From Phycisphaerae bacterium (GTDB taxonomy: Bacteria; Planctomycetota; Phycisphaerae; Phycisphaerales; Phycisphaeraceae), in contig NZCH01000074.1 in the NCBI GenBank assembly GCA_002688155.1, forward strand, positions 1 to 28,599: 28,599 nucleotides of DNA. Reading direction: 5' to 3'. Shown here in pieces: positions 16,222 to 24,818 of this stretch. A program made the position numbers and the translations under genes. Under the pieces are notes generated by a model. It was not told the DNA's origin and did no database searches. It worked only from the letters and a program-made list of their open reading frames with translations. The first letter of the stretch is position 1; every line of letters begins with the position of its first letter.

Positions 16222-17808
16222 TCAGCTCTTCCACACGAACTTACCCCTCGCTCGTTTGATGCCTCGATCGTTTGCCGTCATGTGTTCGAGTACATGGTGC
16301 ACGGTCTCGACGTGTTCGGGCTGTTCGATCGCCACCGCGATTTCGTCCGGCGACATGGGCTGCTTCGCCGCGCGCAATGCGTCCGTGGTCTTGTGTTGCA
16401 CGTCCAACACCGCGGCGGCGGCCTTCTTGCCCGCTTCAACACCGGGCTGGTGATATGCATTGACGTTCACAAGAGATGCGTACAAGCCAACCGCGCGTTC
16501 GTACAACGCGATGAGCGCGCCCACCGATCGGGCGTCGAGTTTGTCGAGTGTGATGGTGATCGAGCCTCGACCGTTTTCGTACAGCGCCTGCCGCGTGCCT
16601 TGCCACAAACCATTGAGAAAGTCACCGCTGGTCACGCCCGGATCGACCTCAACTCCGTGCGGTCGTCCACGCGTGTGATCGCGCTTCACGACGATGAACG
16701 TGGCGAAGAAGTTGTTGACGCCGTCACGCAGTTGCTGCACGTACGCGTGCTGATCCGTTGACCCCTTGTTGCCGTATACCGTGATGCCCTGGCAAACCGT
16801 GTTACCGTTCAGGTCCTTTCCCTTACCCAGCGACTCCATGATCAGTTGCTGCAAATACCGCGACATAAGCAGGAGGCGGTCCTTGTACGGAAGGATGACC
16901 ATGTCCTTTTCACCGCGGCCGTTCGTTTCGTGGTGCCACATCATCGCAAGCAGCGCTGCCGGGTTGTTCTGAGCATCGGGCCTGCGCGTGGCTTCGTCCA
17001 TGCGCGCAGCGCCATCGAGCATCGCCTGCACGTCGATGCCCTGAAGCGCTGCCGGCAGCAGACCCACCGCGGAAAACACGCTGGTCCGTCCGCCGACCCA
17101 GTCCCACATCGGGAAACGCGCCAGCCACTCGTCTCGCTGCGCGACCTGGTCGAGCTCCGAATCTTCGCGCGTCACCGCCACCGCGCGGCAGGCGAAGGAC
17201 AGGCCTTTGCGCGTGAAGACGTCGGTGATCTCCACCATGCCGTTTCGTGTCTCGGGCGTTGTGCCGGACTTGGAGACGACGACGACCATCGTGCTCTTGA
17301 GTCGTGCGCCGATGTGATCAACGGTGCGCGCCATACCGTCCGGGTCAGTGTTGTCGAAGAAGTGGACGCGCAGTCGGTCGCGCTTCGTGCCCAGCGCATC
17401 GGCGACGAGTTGAGGCCCCAGCGCGCTGCCACCGATTCCAACGAGCAGCAGATCGGTGAATCGCGGCGCGCCTGAACCAGCAGGGGGCGTGATCTCTTTC
17501 AGATGGACCCGGTCAGCAAACTGGACAACGTCATCGCGTGCCGTTTCAATTTGCGCCCGCATCACGTCATCTGGCGCAAGTTGCGGTGCGCGCAGCCAGT
17601 AGTGTCCGACCATGCGCCCCTCATCGGGGTTCGCGATCGCCCCATCCTCCAAAGCGGCCATGTCGTTGAATGCGCGCTGCATCGCCGACCGTATTGATTC
17701 GTACCAGTCAGCATCGAACTCGATACGCGAAACGTCAACCTGTATGCCGACGGAGCGACATGTGCACAGGTGCTGGTTGTAGCGACGCCAGAGGTCGGTT
17801 GGTGTCAT
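16222..17808 (-). CDS. pgi: Glucose-6-phosphate isomerase
   Basis: This 528-residue cytoplasmic enzyme interconverts glucose-6-phosphate and fructose-6-phosphate. Two SIS domains are visible. The phosphate loop is VVVSKSGTTPETRNG (176-190), the WVGGRTSVFSAVGLLP signature follows (237-252), and catalytic candidates are Glu325 (MESLGKG), His354 (GSTDQHAY) and Lys461 (EAGKKAAA). The ATG at 17808 was chosen over a TTG at 17820. Neither has a clear SD. Its product fructose-6-phosphate is also the substrate of GlmS encoded at 20592, but the two genes are on opposite strands and not co-transcribed. Confidence 0.94.
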   Translation of the reverse strand: MTPTDLWRRYNQHLCTCRSVGIQVDVSRIEFDADWYESIRSAMQRAFNDMAALEDGAIANPDEGRMVGHYWLRAPQLAPDDVMRAQIETARDDVVQFADRVHLKEITPPAGSGAPRFTDLLLVGIGGSALGPQLVADALGTKRDRLRVHFFDNTDPDGMARTVDHIGARLKSTMVVVVSKSGTTPETRNGMVEITDVFTRKGLSFACRAVAVTREDSELDQVAQRDEWLARFPMWDWVGGRTSVFSAVGLLPAALQGIDVQAMLDGAARMDEATRRPDAQNNPAALLAMMWHHETNGRGEKDMVILPYKDRLLLMSRYLQQLIMESLGKGKDLNGNTVCQGITVYGNKGSTDQHAYVQQLRDGVNNFFATFIVVKRDHTRGRPHGVEVDPGVTSGDFLNGLWQGTRQALYENGRGSITITLDKLDARSVGALIALYERAVGLYASLVNVNAYHQPGVEAGKKAAAAVLDVQHKTTDALRAAKQPMSPDEIAVAIEQPEHVETVHHVLEHMTANDRGIKRARGKFVWKS

Positions 17809-17941
17809 GGTGTTTTGCAATCTGTTAATTGTTCATAGGGGCATCGGCCACCGCCTGCCGAAACCGCCAACGATGGCAACCTCACGGCCAATACCCCATG
17901 CCACCGATCCGTTGAACATTCACCATGACCTGCGAACCAGT

Positions 17942-18511
17942 TCAGTACCGCCGCTTCTCGCCCCGCACATTGAACCGATGCCGTTTTGGTCCAACAGGCA
18001 CATCGGGCAGATAGGCCTCGACGATCATGACGGGGAACGCCTTTTCCGGCGCGAGGAAACCGGCGACGGGATACGTTTCGCCGTGTTGGTTGATGAACCA
18101 CTCCAGGGGAATTTGCAGGTCACCGCTTTGGCCGTGCAGAACGGCTTCGATGATAGGTATGTCGTCGGCCGAGAGTTTGCCGAGGATTGGTAATCCCTCC
18201 GTGATGCCTGGCGTTGTACCGCCGGTCGTGACCGGGATGTGATGTACGTGCGCGACGTATTGCTGATTGATCCACAACTGCACGTTACGCAGGTCCGTGA
18301 CGCTGCGATTGTGCAGACGCAGCGCCGTCTTGCCCCGCGTGACGACGACGTCCAGGTCCGGCCCAAAGGGCACGTCCGCCGGATAAGGCAAATACGCCAG
18401 CCGCGCGATGCGCTCCATTCGGTCGGTGTCCACGACTTGATTGTTCTTACAACCGACGATGATGCAGACGACTATCATCGAAACGACTGTGCTGGTTGTG
18501 GTTCTGTGCAT
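17942..18511 (-). CDS. Small lipoprotein of unknown function
   Basis: The 189-residue product starts MHRTTTSTVVSMIVVCIIVGC, a short basic head, hydrophobic stretch and lipobox ending at Cys21. It is therefore probably lipidated and exported. The mature part has blocks RLAYLPYPADVPFGPDLDVV, LRLHNRSVTDLRNVQLWINQ and a basic tail FNVRGEKRRY. The middle looks like a beta-sandwich fold by its alternating pattern, but no family is recognised. The start at 18511 was preferred to an upstream alternative because it begins the signal peptide. It reads away from dus and shares its AT-rich promoter region. It ends 133 bases before pgi starts, so co-transcription with pgi is possible. Confidence 0.7.
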   Translation of the reverse strand: MHRTTTSTVVSMIVVCIIVGCKNNQVVDTDRMERIARLAYLPYPADVPFGPDLDVVVTRGKTALRLHNRSVTDLRNVQLWINQQYVAHVHHIPVTTGGTTPGITEGLPILGKLSADDIPIIEAVLHGQSGDLQIPLEWFINQHGETYPVAGFLAPEKAFPVMIVEAYLPDVPVGPKRHRFNVRGEKRRY

Positions 18512-18544
18512 TGGTGTATTTCTCAGAATTGCTTTGGGACTTAC

Positions 18545-18561
18545 CATATATAATGCCCGTG
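18545..18561. promoter_or_regulatory. Shared AT-rich -10 region between the lipoprotein gene and dus
   Basis: TATAAT (18549-18554) is a perfect -10 hexamer on the plus strand, ending seven bases before the ATG at 18562. On the minus strand the same tract reads TTATATAT, with TTGCCG 18-20 bases upstream, and could serve the lipoprotein gene. The plus-strand -35 is poor. A transcript starting at or next to 18562 would be leaderless. Confidence 0.4.
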
Positions 18562-19599
18562 ATGGCTCCAATCGGCAAGGTGACACTGGACGCGCCGTTT
18601 TTCCAGGCGGGGCTGGCGGGCTATTCGGACGCGGCGATGCGTCTTGTTGCCCGGCAGCACGGGTGTCCGTACGCGATCACCGAGGCCATGCTCGACCATT
18701 TTCTGGTCAACGGGGGCAAGGGGTTGGCGGCCGCGCAAATCATGACGGGCGACCGGCCCATTGCCGGACAGTTGATGGGGTCGCATCCGACCGAAATCGC
18801 GCATGGCGCCAAGATCCTCGTCGAGCTTGGCTACGACGTGGTCGACATCAACCTGGCGTGTCCGGTCAAGAAGATCAGGAAGAAGTGCCGCGGCGGACAC
18901 TTGCTGTCACAGCCCGATGAGGCGATTGCGATCCTCGACGCGGTTCGACAGGCCGTGGGTGACGATCGGCCGTGTACCGTCAAACTGCGCCGCGGCAGCA
19001 ACGATGGCGATCGCGCGGCGGCGAACTTTCACCGCATCTTCGAGGGCGTGATTGAACTGGGTTACGCCGCTGCGACCGTGCACGGGCGCACCGTCGAGCA
19101 GAAGTACATCGGCCCGTCACGATGGCCGTTTCTGCGCGCACTGGTTGAGCGATATGGTGGCACACCGCGGTTCGCCATCTTCGGGTCAGGCGACATCTGG
19201 TCTGCGCGGGATATCTTTCGCATGATTGCCGAAACGGGAGTCGACGGCGTGAGCGTCGCGCGCGGGTGCATCGGCAATCCGTGGATATTCGCACAGGCCC
19301 GCGCGTTGATGGCAGGCGACCAGGCAGGCGCTGATCGGCCGCCCACGATCGCCCAGCAGCGGCAGGTACTGCTAGACCACTTTCACCTGGCAGTGCGGGT
19401 CCATGGCCAGCGGCGCGCGTCGCTGAGCATGCGCAAGTTCGGCATTAAGTTCTCCTACCATCATCCGAATGCCGAGGCGGTCAAGGCGCGGTTTATCGCG
19501 GTTAAGTCCCTCGATGACTGGCACGACGTGGTCGAATCGTTTTATGTGAAGCCACAAGCGGCGGCGCCCGCGAACCACGCGCAACATGTCGCCGTATGA
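18553..19599 (+). CDS. dus: tRNA-dihydrouridine synthase
   Basis: This FMN-dependent TIM-barrel enzyme reduces uridines in the tRNA D-loop. Family marks are the opening APFFQAGLAGYSDAAMRLV, QLMGSHPTEIAHGA, the active block DINLACPVKKIRKKCRGGHLL with catalytic Cys103, VKLRRGSNDG, and GVSVARGCIGNPWIF for FMN phosphate. Length is 348 residues from the ATG at 18553, or 345 from the ATG at 18562. Neither start has an SD, and a TATAAT overlaps the first, so the second start on a leaderless message is likely. It closely precedes or overlaps the phosphoesterase gene. Which Dus subgroup it belongs to is unclear; it is DusB-like in its active block. Confidence 0.92.
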   Translation: MPVMAPIGKVTLDAPFFQAGLAGYSDAAMRLVARQHGCPYAITEAMLDHFLVNGGKGLAAAQIMTGDRPIAGQLMGSHPTEIAHGAKILVELGYDVVDINLACPVKKIRKKCRGGHLLSQPDEAIAILDAVRQAVGDDRPCTVKLRRGSNDGDRAAANFHRIFEGVIELGYAAATVHGRTVEQKYIGPSRWPFLRALVERYGGTPRFAIFGSGDIWSARDIFRMIAETGVDGVSVARGCIGNPWIFAQARALMAGDQAGADRPPTIAQQRQVLLDHFHLAVRVHGQRRASLSMRKFGIKFSYHHPNAEAVKARFIAVKSLDDWHDVVESFYVKPQAAAPANHAQHVAV

Positions 19600-19606
19600 T
19601 TTGCTG

Positions 19607-20476
19607 ATGCGACTGGTTCTGATTGGTGACATCCACGGGTACCGGCTGTCCGTGCCGCCGCGGGAATTGCTGGGCAAACGGCTGATCGGGCAGGCGAACC
19701 TGTGGCTGATGCGGCGGATGCAGTTCAACACGACCTTGCTGGACCGCGTGATGACGCGCGCGCTGGAGTTGTTGCCTGATTTGGCAGTGTGGACGGGCGA
19801 TCTGACATCGACGGCGCTTCAGTCCGAATTTGACGACATCCTTGAACGCATTGAGCCCTTTGCCCGCCGTCTGCCGATGCTGGCCGTGCCAGGTAATCAT
19901 GACCGGTACACGTTCGCTTCGATGCGCCAGCACCGGTTTGAGTCATCGCTTAACGGAATGGCGCCGCGCACGTTTCCCCACCTGCGTGAACTGAGCGCGC
20001 ATTGGTATTTGCTGGCCCTCGACTCAGCGGTGCCGAACATGGTCTCATCGCGCGGGCGCATTGGTCACGACCAACTTGAACACACCAGCGCGCTGCTTGA
20101 TCAGGCCAAAGGCGACAAGGGGTTGGTCGTTTTGTGCCATTATCCTGTGGCGGTACCCAAAGGTCAGCCGATGACTTGGGCGCACCGGCTGGCGGATTTC
20201 CGGCAACTCACCGGCGTGTTGGCGCAGCACGTTCGGCCGACGTTGTTCCTGCACGGCCATATTCATCAGCCGTGGTCGTTTCATCCCGACCGTGGTCCGC
20301 TGATGCACGTGACGCACATCAACGCGGGCTCACCCACGATGGTCAAACCCAGCCATCCGCATGGGCAGGGGTTTTGGCAAATTGATCTGCCTGACGACCC
20401 GGCGGCGACGGTCGGTCTCGTGCATCACGTGCCTGATGACCACACGGGCGAGTGGGTGGCGCAGCACGTCCAATAA
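19607..20476 (+). CDS. Metallophosphoesterase (calcineurin-like)
   Basis: This 289-residue protein has all blocks of the two-metal calcineurin-like fold: GDIHG (Asp8, His10), GDLTS (Asp65), GNHDR (Asn97, His98), CHYP (His178) and HGHIH (His216-His220). No signal peptide is present, so it acts in the cytoplasm. The ATG at 19607 gives a typical start MRLVLIGDIHG, seven bases after dus ends. An ATG at 19586 inside dus would add seven residues. It is almost certainly in one transcript with dus. The substrate is unknown; family members cleave phosphodiesters such as cyclic nucleotides, UDP-diacylglucosamine (LpxH/LpxI-type roles) or nucleic acids. Confidence 0.88.
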   Translation: MRLVLIGDIHGYRLSVPPRELLGKRLIGQANLWLMRRMQFNTTLLDRVMTRALELLPDLAVWTGDLTSTALQSEFDDILERIEPFARRLPMLAVPGNHDRYTFASMRQHRFESSLNGMAPRTFPHLRELSAHWYLLALDSAVPNMVSSRGRIGHDQLEHTSALLDQAKGDKGLVVLCHYPVAVPKGQPMTWAHRLADFRQLTGVLAQHVRPTLFLHGHIHQPWSFHPDRGPLMHVTHINAGSPTMVKPSHPHGQGFWQIDLPDDPAATVGLVHHVPDDHTGEWVAQHVQ

Positions 20477-20591
20477 AACAGCGCGTAACGATTGCACCGA
20501 CTTATACGCTTGTTACAGCGGCGGTCGTTGCATCACATGTGTGCGCCGTCGTGCGTCAACAACGCATCGGTTCTGGTCGATTCACATTTAT

Positions 20592-22490
20592 ATGTGCGGG
20601 ATCGTGGCTTATGTAGGCAACCGGCGCGTCGCGCCTCTGCTGATTGAAGGGCTCAAACGGCTCGAATATCGCGGGTATGACTCCGCGGGCCTGGCGGTGG
20701 TCAATGGTGACGGCATCCAAGTGATGCGGTCGGTCGGCCGGGTCAGCGTGCTTGAGCAGCAACTCGCGGAGCATGGCATTGACGACGGCAATGGCCACTT
20801 TGCCGGCACGCTCGGTATTGCGCACACACGTTGGGCCACCCACGGCGCACCGACTGAAGTAAACGCTCATCCGCACACCGGCCGCACCGCGTGTGGGCAC
20901 ACGCTCGCGGTCGTGCACAACGGCATCATCGAAAACTACGCGGCGCTGCGCACTTATCTACAAGGTCAGGGTCATGAATTCACGTCTGAAACTGATACGG
21001 AAGTGCTGAGCAAACTGATCGCGCAACTCTATGAGGGCGACCTCAAAGCCGCGGTCCAGGCGGCGCTGCGCGAAGTCAGTGGCGCCTACGCGATCGCCGC
21101 GATCTGCGGCAACGAGCCCCACACAGTGATCTGCGCCCGCAAGGGTTCCCCGCTGATCATCGGTATCGGCGACCGGTCGTACATCGTCGCGTCGGACGCA
21201 TCGGCGATCGTTGCACACACGACGCAGGTCATCACGCTCGATGACTACCAGGTAGCGCGGTTGTGTGCAGGCCCGGTTGACAAGAAGGACCCGGTGGGTG
21301 GGCCATGGGCCGAAGAATTTCAAACAACCACGATCGACAACATTCCGGTGTCGCAGCAGGTTCGGGCACTTGAATTCGACCTGCAGAAGATCGAACTGGG
21401 CGGCTACTCGCATTACATGCTCAAGGAGATCATGGAGCAGCCGGACGCGCTGCGCAACTGCCTTCGAGGCCGGCTCGATCCGCGCGAAAACCGTGTTGTG
21501 CTCGGCGGACTGGACAGATTCACACGCGAACTGGTGCGTGCCAAGCGCTACGTCTTCACCGCACAGGGCACGGCGTTTCACGCAGGCCTGATCGGCCAGT
21601 ACCTGATCGAGGACATGGCCAAGATCCCCGCGCGCTGTGAATACGCCAGCGAGTTTCGGTATCGCAATCCGATCATCGAGGACGATACGGTGATCGTAGC
21701 GGTCAGTCAGTCGGGTGAAACCGCCGACACGCTCGCGGCGCTTGCGGAAGCCAAGGACCGCGGGGCATTAGCGCTGGGTGTGGTCAATGTTGTTGGCTCA
21801 TCGATTGCTCGTGAGACGGACGTGGGTACTTACCTGCACGTCGGGCCGGAGATTGGCGTTGCATCGACGAAGGCGTTTGTAGGACAGGTTGCCGTAATGA
21901 CACTCATGGCGCTGTTTCTCGGTAAGCGACGCTATATGTCCGCTCAACTCGTGAGCGACTACCTGGCGGAACTCGAACAGATCCCGCGCCACATCGCGCG
22001 CGTACTGGAGCAGAGCGATCACATCCGCACGTGCGTTGATCGCTACGTCGATCGTGACAACTGGTTGTTTCTCGGGCGCTGGTACAACTACCCGGTTGCC
22101 CTGGAAGGCGCGCTGAAGCTCAAGGAGATTTCGTACATCCACGCCGAGGGCATGCCCGCCGCGGAAATGAAGCACGGCCCGATCGCGCTGATTGATGAGG
22201 GCATGCCCGTGGTCTTCGTGGCCACACGCGGGTCGCAGTATGACAAGGTGATGTCGAACATCGAAGAGGTCCGTGCGCGTGGCGGCCGCGTGATCGCCGT
22301 CGCCACCGAAGGTGATACCGACATTTCTCGCTATGCCGATTCGGTTTTCGAGATCCCGCCCGTCTCGGACGCACTGGCGCCGCTGCTGACGGTCATCCCG
22401 CTGCAGTTGGTCGCCTATCACGCCGCCGTGCTGCGCGGCTTGGACGTCGACAAGCCGCGCAATCTGGCCAAGAGTGTGACGGTCGAGTGA
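20592..22490 (+). CDS. glmS: Glutamine:fructose-6-phosphate aminotransferase (isomerizing)
   Basis: This 632-residue enzyme makes glucosamine-6-phosphate, the entry step to peptidoglycan and other amino sugars. It begins MCGIVAYVGN, with Cys2 the glutamine-cleaving nucleophile of the class II amidotransferase domain (about 1-250). Two SIS domains follow, with AQGTAFHAGL near 323, SQSGETADTLAAL near 372 and EISYIHAEGMPAAEMKHGPI near 505. The ending DKPRNLAKSVTVE is diagnostic. It is about 20 residues longer than the E. coli enzyme. The ATG is fixed by the required Cys2, although the frame stays open upstream. There is no SD and no ribozyme-like leader in the 115 bases after the phosphoesterase gene. 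Confidence 0.96.
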   Translation: MCGIVAYVGNRRVAPLLIEGLKRLEYRGYDSAGLAVVNGDGIQVMRSVGRVSVLEQQLAEHGIDDGNGHFAGTLGIAHTRWATHGAPTEVNAHPHTGRTACGHTLAVVHNGIIENYAALRTYLQGQGHEFTSETDTEVLSKLIAQLYEGDLKAAVQAALREVSGAYAIAAICGNEPHTVICARKGSPLIIGIGDRSYIVASDASAIVAHTTQVITLDDYQVARLCAGPVDKKDPVGGPWAEEFQTTTIDNIPVSQQVRALEFDLQKIELGGYSHYMLKEIMEQPDALRNCLRGRLDPRENRVVLGGLDRFTRELVRAKRYVFTAQGTAFHAGLIGQYLIEDMAKIPARCEYASEFRYRNPIIEDDTVIVAVSQSGETADTLAALAEAKDRGALALGVVNVVGSSIARETDVGTYLHVGPEIGVASTKAFVGQVAVMTLMALFLGKRRYMSAQLVSDYLAELEQIPRHIARVLEQSDHIRTCVDRYVDRDNWLFLGRWYNYPVALEGALKLKEISYIHAEGMPAAEMKHGPIALIDEGMPVVFVATRGSQYDKVMSNIEEVRARGGRVIAVATEGDTDISRYADSVFEIPPVSDALAPLLTVIPLQLVAYHAAVLRGLDVDKPRNLAKSVTVE

Positions 22491-22552
22491 ATACCCGAAT
22501 GCAGTTCGCCGCTTCGCGCCGGACTTTCACCGCGACGGTGTTGCGGGCCACA

Positions 22553-22582
22553 TTGCAACTGGCCGCAACGAATTGTTACAAT
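22553..22582 (+). promoter_or_regulatory. Candidate promoter of the small lipoprotein gene
   Basis: TTGCAA (22553-22558) and TACAAT (22577-22582) are 18 bases apart and match 4 and 5 of 6 consensus bases. The predicted start near 22589 gives a leader of about 29 bases. It would uncouple the lipoprotein gene from glmS, which ends at 22490. Confidence 0.45.
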
Positions 22583-22617
22583 GCGCCCGTACGCACCACT
22601 GCTGCGAGGGCACCATC

Positions 22618-23133
22618 ATGTCAAACGGACGAACAACGGTCACCATCCTGCTCTCGCTCGCGATTTTGCCGGCTTTGGGCTGCGCGACGTACGTGAACCT
22701 GCCGCCGCACGATTCAGACGTGGCTATTCACGTGCCCAACGAGTCCAACACGTTGGCCGTTCAGGGCGCTGCGCTGCGTGCGTTGAAACATGACTGGCCT
22801 GAGGGCCAACCGACTCAGGTCCTGCCGTATGCCGGCACAAGCCAGGCCAACGCGCACCAGGTCGCCGTCAGCGCGGGCCAGCCGTTTTTTTTCGCGTCCG
22901 AGCCAACGTCCGACGTGCCGACCATTGAGATTCGCCAGGTACGCATCCGTGGCACACGTGCCGCGGTTGACATCGCCAGGCCGAGCATTCCCGCCGACGC
23001 GCAAAGCACGCTGCAACTGATCACCGTCCATCTGGACTGGAGCGTGATGACAGGCTGGCAGTCCCGTCGATTGCGCGTGTGGCGCGTCGCGTTGCAGGAC
23101 GCTCTGCCGGTCAGTCACGAGATCAACCCTTAA
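22618..23133 (+). CDS. Small lipoprotein of unknown function
   Basis: The 171-residue product begins MSNGRTTVTILLSLAILPAL then GCATY, a signal peptide with a lipobox ending at about Cys22. GAGGG lies eight bases before the ATG. The mature part is Ala- and Gln-rich, with LAVQGAALRALKHDWPEGQP and a beta-rich segment TIEIRQVRIRGTRAAVDIAR followed by LQLITVHLDWSVMTGWQSRR. No known family is recognised. It likely sits in the envelope. It has its own candidate promoter and is followed, after 114 bases, by the isomerase gene. Its context gives no clear function. Confidence 0.7.
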   Translation: MSNGRTTVTILLSLAILPALGCATYVNLPPHDSDVAIHVPNESNTLAVQGAALRALKHDWPEGQPTQVLPYAGTSQANAHQVAVSAGQPFFFASEPTSDVPTIEIRQVRIRGTRAAVDIARPSIPADAQSTLQLITVHLDWSVMTGWQSRRLRVWRVALQDALPVSHEINP

Positions 23134-23247
23134 CGTTGTTCGTGACCGACAAGCGGCAGGCACCTTCGCGGGGCGTGCTCACACCGTATGTGCACCCGTC
23201 GCGATGTCGCGGCGTGAACCATTCAATATCGCAGTTCGGAGCTACGC

Positions 23248-24111
23248 ATGACCTGGCAGTTGAGCGCTTTTACCGACGAAGCCGCCGATTCGATTGACGG
23301 GCAGATCGAAGCCGCGCTCACGGCGAAGTTGAAACTCGTCGACCTGCGCAACGTCAGCAAGGTCAGCATTACGGAGTTGCCGATCGACGCCGCCAAATCG
23401 ATCCGCGACAAACTCGACGCCGCCGGCCTGGCGGTGGGTATGTTTGGCTCACCGATCGGCAAAATCGACATCGCCGACGAGTTTGACTCTGACCTGAAGC
23501 GTCTGCGACATCTGGCTGAACTGTCACCCGTGCTGGGCACGACGGCGGTTCGAATATTCAGTTACTACAACAAAGCCGATCGGGACAAAGGCGCGTGGCA
23601 GGCGGAAACTCTGCATCGACTCAGTGAGCTGCGCGATCTGGCGCGAAAGCTTGGGCTGGTCCTTTACCACGAAAATGAGCGGCTCATTTTTGGCGACCTG
23701 TGCCACGATGTGAAAACCATCGCCGATGCGCTGCGCGACCCTGACAGCTTTCGGATGATCTTTGACTTCGACAACTACAACCAATCCGGGCAAGACACCT
23801 GGGAATGCTGGCAGTTGCTGCACGACCAGACGGACGCGTTTCATCTGAAGGACTCGGATGCGGACCACCAGCATGTGCCGGCCGGTCAGGGCGCTGGTCA
23901 GGTTGAGGGAATCCTCGCCGACGCGATCGCACGTGGCTGGGCGGGGATGCTCGGCCTCGAGCCGCATCTCACGCACTCGGCTGCGGTAATGTCGACCGGT
24001 GCGCACGGCAGCGGCAACGAGCGCTTAAGCGACCTGTCCCCGCGCCAGACGTTTCAGCTCGCCGCCGACGCCGCGCACGCGCTACTGGCCGACATCAGCG
24101 CACCGATGTAA
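23248..24111 (+). CDS. Sugar phosphate isomerase/epimerase-like TIM barrel (xylose-isomerase-like)
   Basis: This 287-residue protein belongs to the AP-endonuclease-2/xylose-isomerase-like superfamily. The metal-binding pattern is visible: His141-Glu142 (LVLYHENE), Asp173/Asp175 (MIFDFDNYN), His199 and Asp202 (FHLKDSD) and Glu238-His240 (GLEPHLTH). Family members isomerise or epimerise keto sugars, keto-inositols or similar compounds. GGAG lies before the ATG at 23248. No signal peptide is present. It is flanked by two exported proteins of unknown function, so no pathway is suggested. The specific reaction cannot be assigned, but the fold and metal site are clear. Confidence 0.85.
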   Translation: MTWQLSAFTDEAADSIDGQIEAALTAKLKLVDLRNVSKVSITELPIDAAKSIRDKLDAAGLAVGMFGSPIGKIDIADEFDSDLKRLRHLAELSPVLGTTAVRIFSYYNKADRDKGAWQAETLHRLSELRDLARKLGLVLYHENERLIFGDLCHDVKTIADALRDPDSFRMIFDFDNYNQSGQDTWECWQLLHDQTDAFHLKDSDADHQHVPAGQGAGQVEGILADAIARGWAGMLGLEPHLTHSAAVMSTGAHGSGNERLSDLSPRQTFQLAADAAHALLADISAPM

Positions 24112-24173
24112 TCGGCTGATAAGTGAAATGCTGCGGGAGCGATCAAATCGCGCATCGTAATCTCAGACCCAAG

Positions 24174-24191
24174 CCGGGCCGTCAGGCCCGG
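24174..24191. promoter_or_regulatory. GC-rich hairpin in the leader of the next gene
   Basis: CCGGGCC (24174-24180) pairs perfectly with GGCCCGG (24185-24191) around the tetraloop GTCA. It ends ten bases before the GGAGG SD (24202-24206) of the gene at 24213. No T-run follows. It could slow ribosome access, stabilise the message end or act as a weak terminator for the isomerase gene. Confidence 0.4.
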
Positions 24192-24212
24192 GATCGTCCA
24201 TGGAGGTTCTAC

Positions 24213-24809
24213 ATGACATGTTCCAAACTGACTTTCTTGGCATCAACAATCACCTTGGCGTGCATCATCTCGTTCGCCGTGGCGCAGGACGCGGTGCCCG
24301 AATCGACCGATCCGCCCGACAAGCCGTCGTCGGCGGAGCAGGTCCTCCAGCAGATGCTCGAGAAGATGCAGGACAACCCGGAGCTGGATCAGGCTCCGGC
24401 TCGCGGCGGCTCGCCGTCGAGCGCCAGCGCGCTTCCGGGTAAAGTGCCCGTTGCTGACGGCGCGATAGGGCAGGTCGACCCGCGTGTGCTTGGTCATGCA
24501 CCTGGCATGGCAACACCCGCACTGATCCGCGAAGGTCAGTTCATCGTCTCGCGGCGAGGGCGGCTGGTGCGAGGACAGGACTCCAATGAAACGCTGTTCG
24601 TCTTTGAGTCCGACGCCCGCAACGCGCCTGAACCGCCCATGATCATGATGCCGTGCCGGCTCCTCCAGAGCATGGAAGACCACGTCCGCGAACGCGGCGA
24701 GGTGCTTGTCTTCGTCGTTACCGGTCAGGTGTTCGAATACCGAAGCGCCAACTACATGCTGGCGACGATCATGAGAATCGATTACGACCAGGGGAACCTG
24801 GAGAAATAG
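24213..24809 (+). CDS. Exported protein of unknown function
   Basis: The 198-residue product starts MTCSKLTFLASTITLACIIS and ends its signal at about AVAQ, a normal signal-peptidase I site. A low-complexity, acidic linker (about 27-75, rich in Pro, Ser, Glu and Gln) leads to a compact domain with EGQFIVSRRGRLVRGQD, WVF-like strand ETLFVFESDA, MIMMPCRLLQSMEDHVRERG and VLVFVVTGQVFEYRSANYML. GGAGG lies six bases before the ATG, a strong start. The pattern looks like a small beta-barrel domain, but I do not recognise the family. It lies in the periplasm or outside. It converges on the DUF4432 gene with only nine bases between stops. Confidence 0.75.
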   Translation: MTCSKLTFLASTITLACIISFAVAQDAVPESTDPPDKPSSAEQVLQQMLEKMQDNPELDQAPARGGSPSSASALPGKVPVADGAIGQVDPRVLGHAPGMATPALIREGQFIVSRRGRLVRGQDSNETLFVFESDARNAPEPPMIMMPCRLLQSMEDHVRERGEVLVFVVTGQVFEYRSANYMLATIMRIDYDQGNLEK

Positions 24810-24818
24810 AGCGCTTGA

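Noticed and set aside
15793..16761. 322-codon plus-strand frame across the M16 and pgi ends
   Set aside because: It runs in another frame of M16 and then antisense to pgi, with Arg/Ser/His-rich composition typical of a shadow frame.
20477..20591. glmS ribozyme or riboswitch before glmS
   Set aside because: The 115-base gap lacks the conserved core and length of the ribozyme, and no SD-sequestering structure was evident. The open frame here is only an upstream extension; Cys2 fixes the start.
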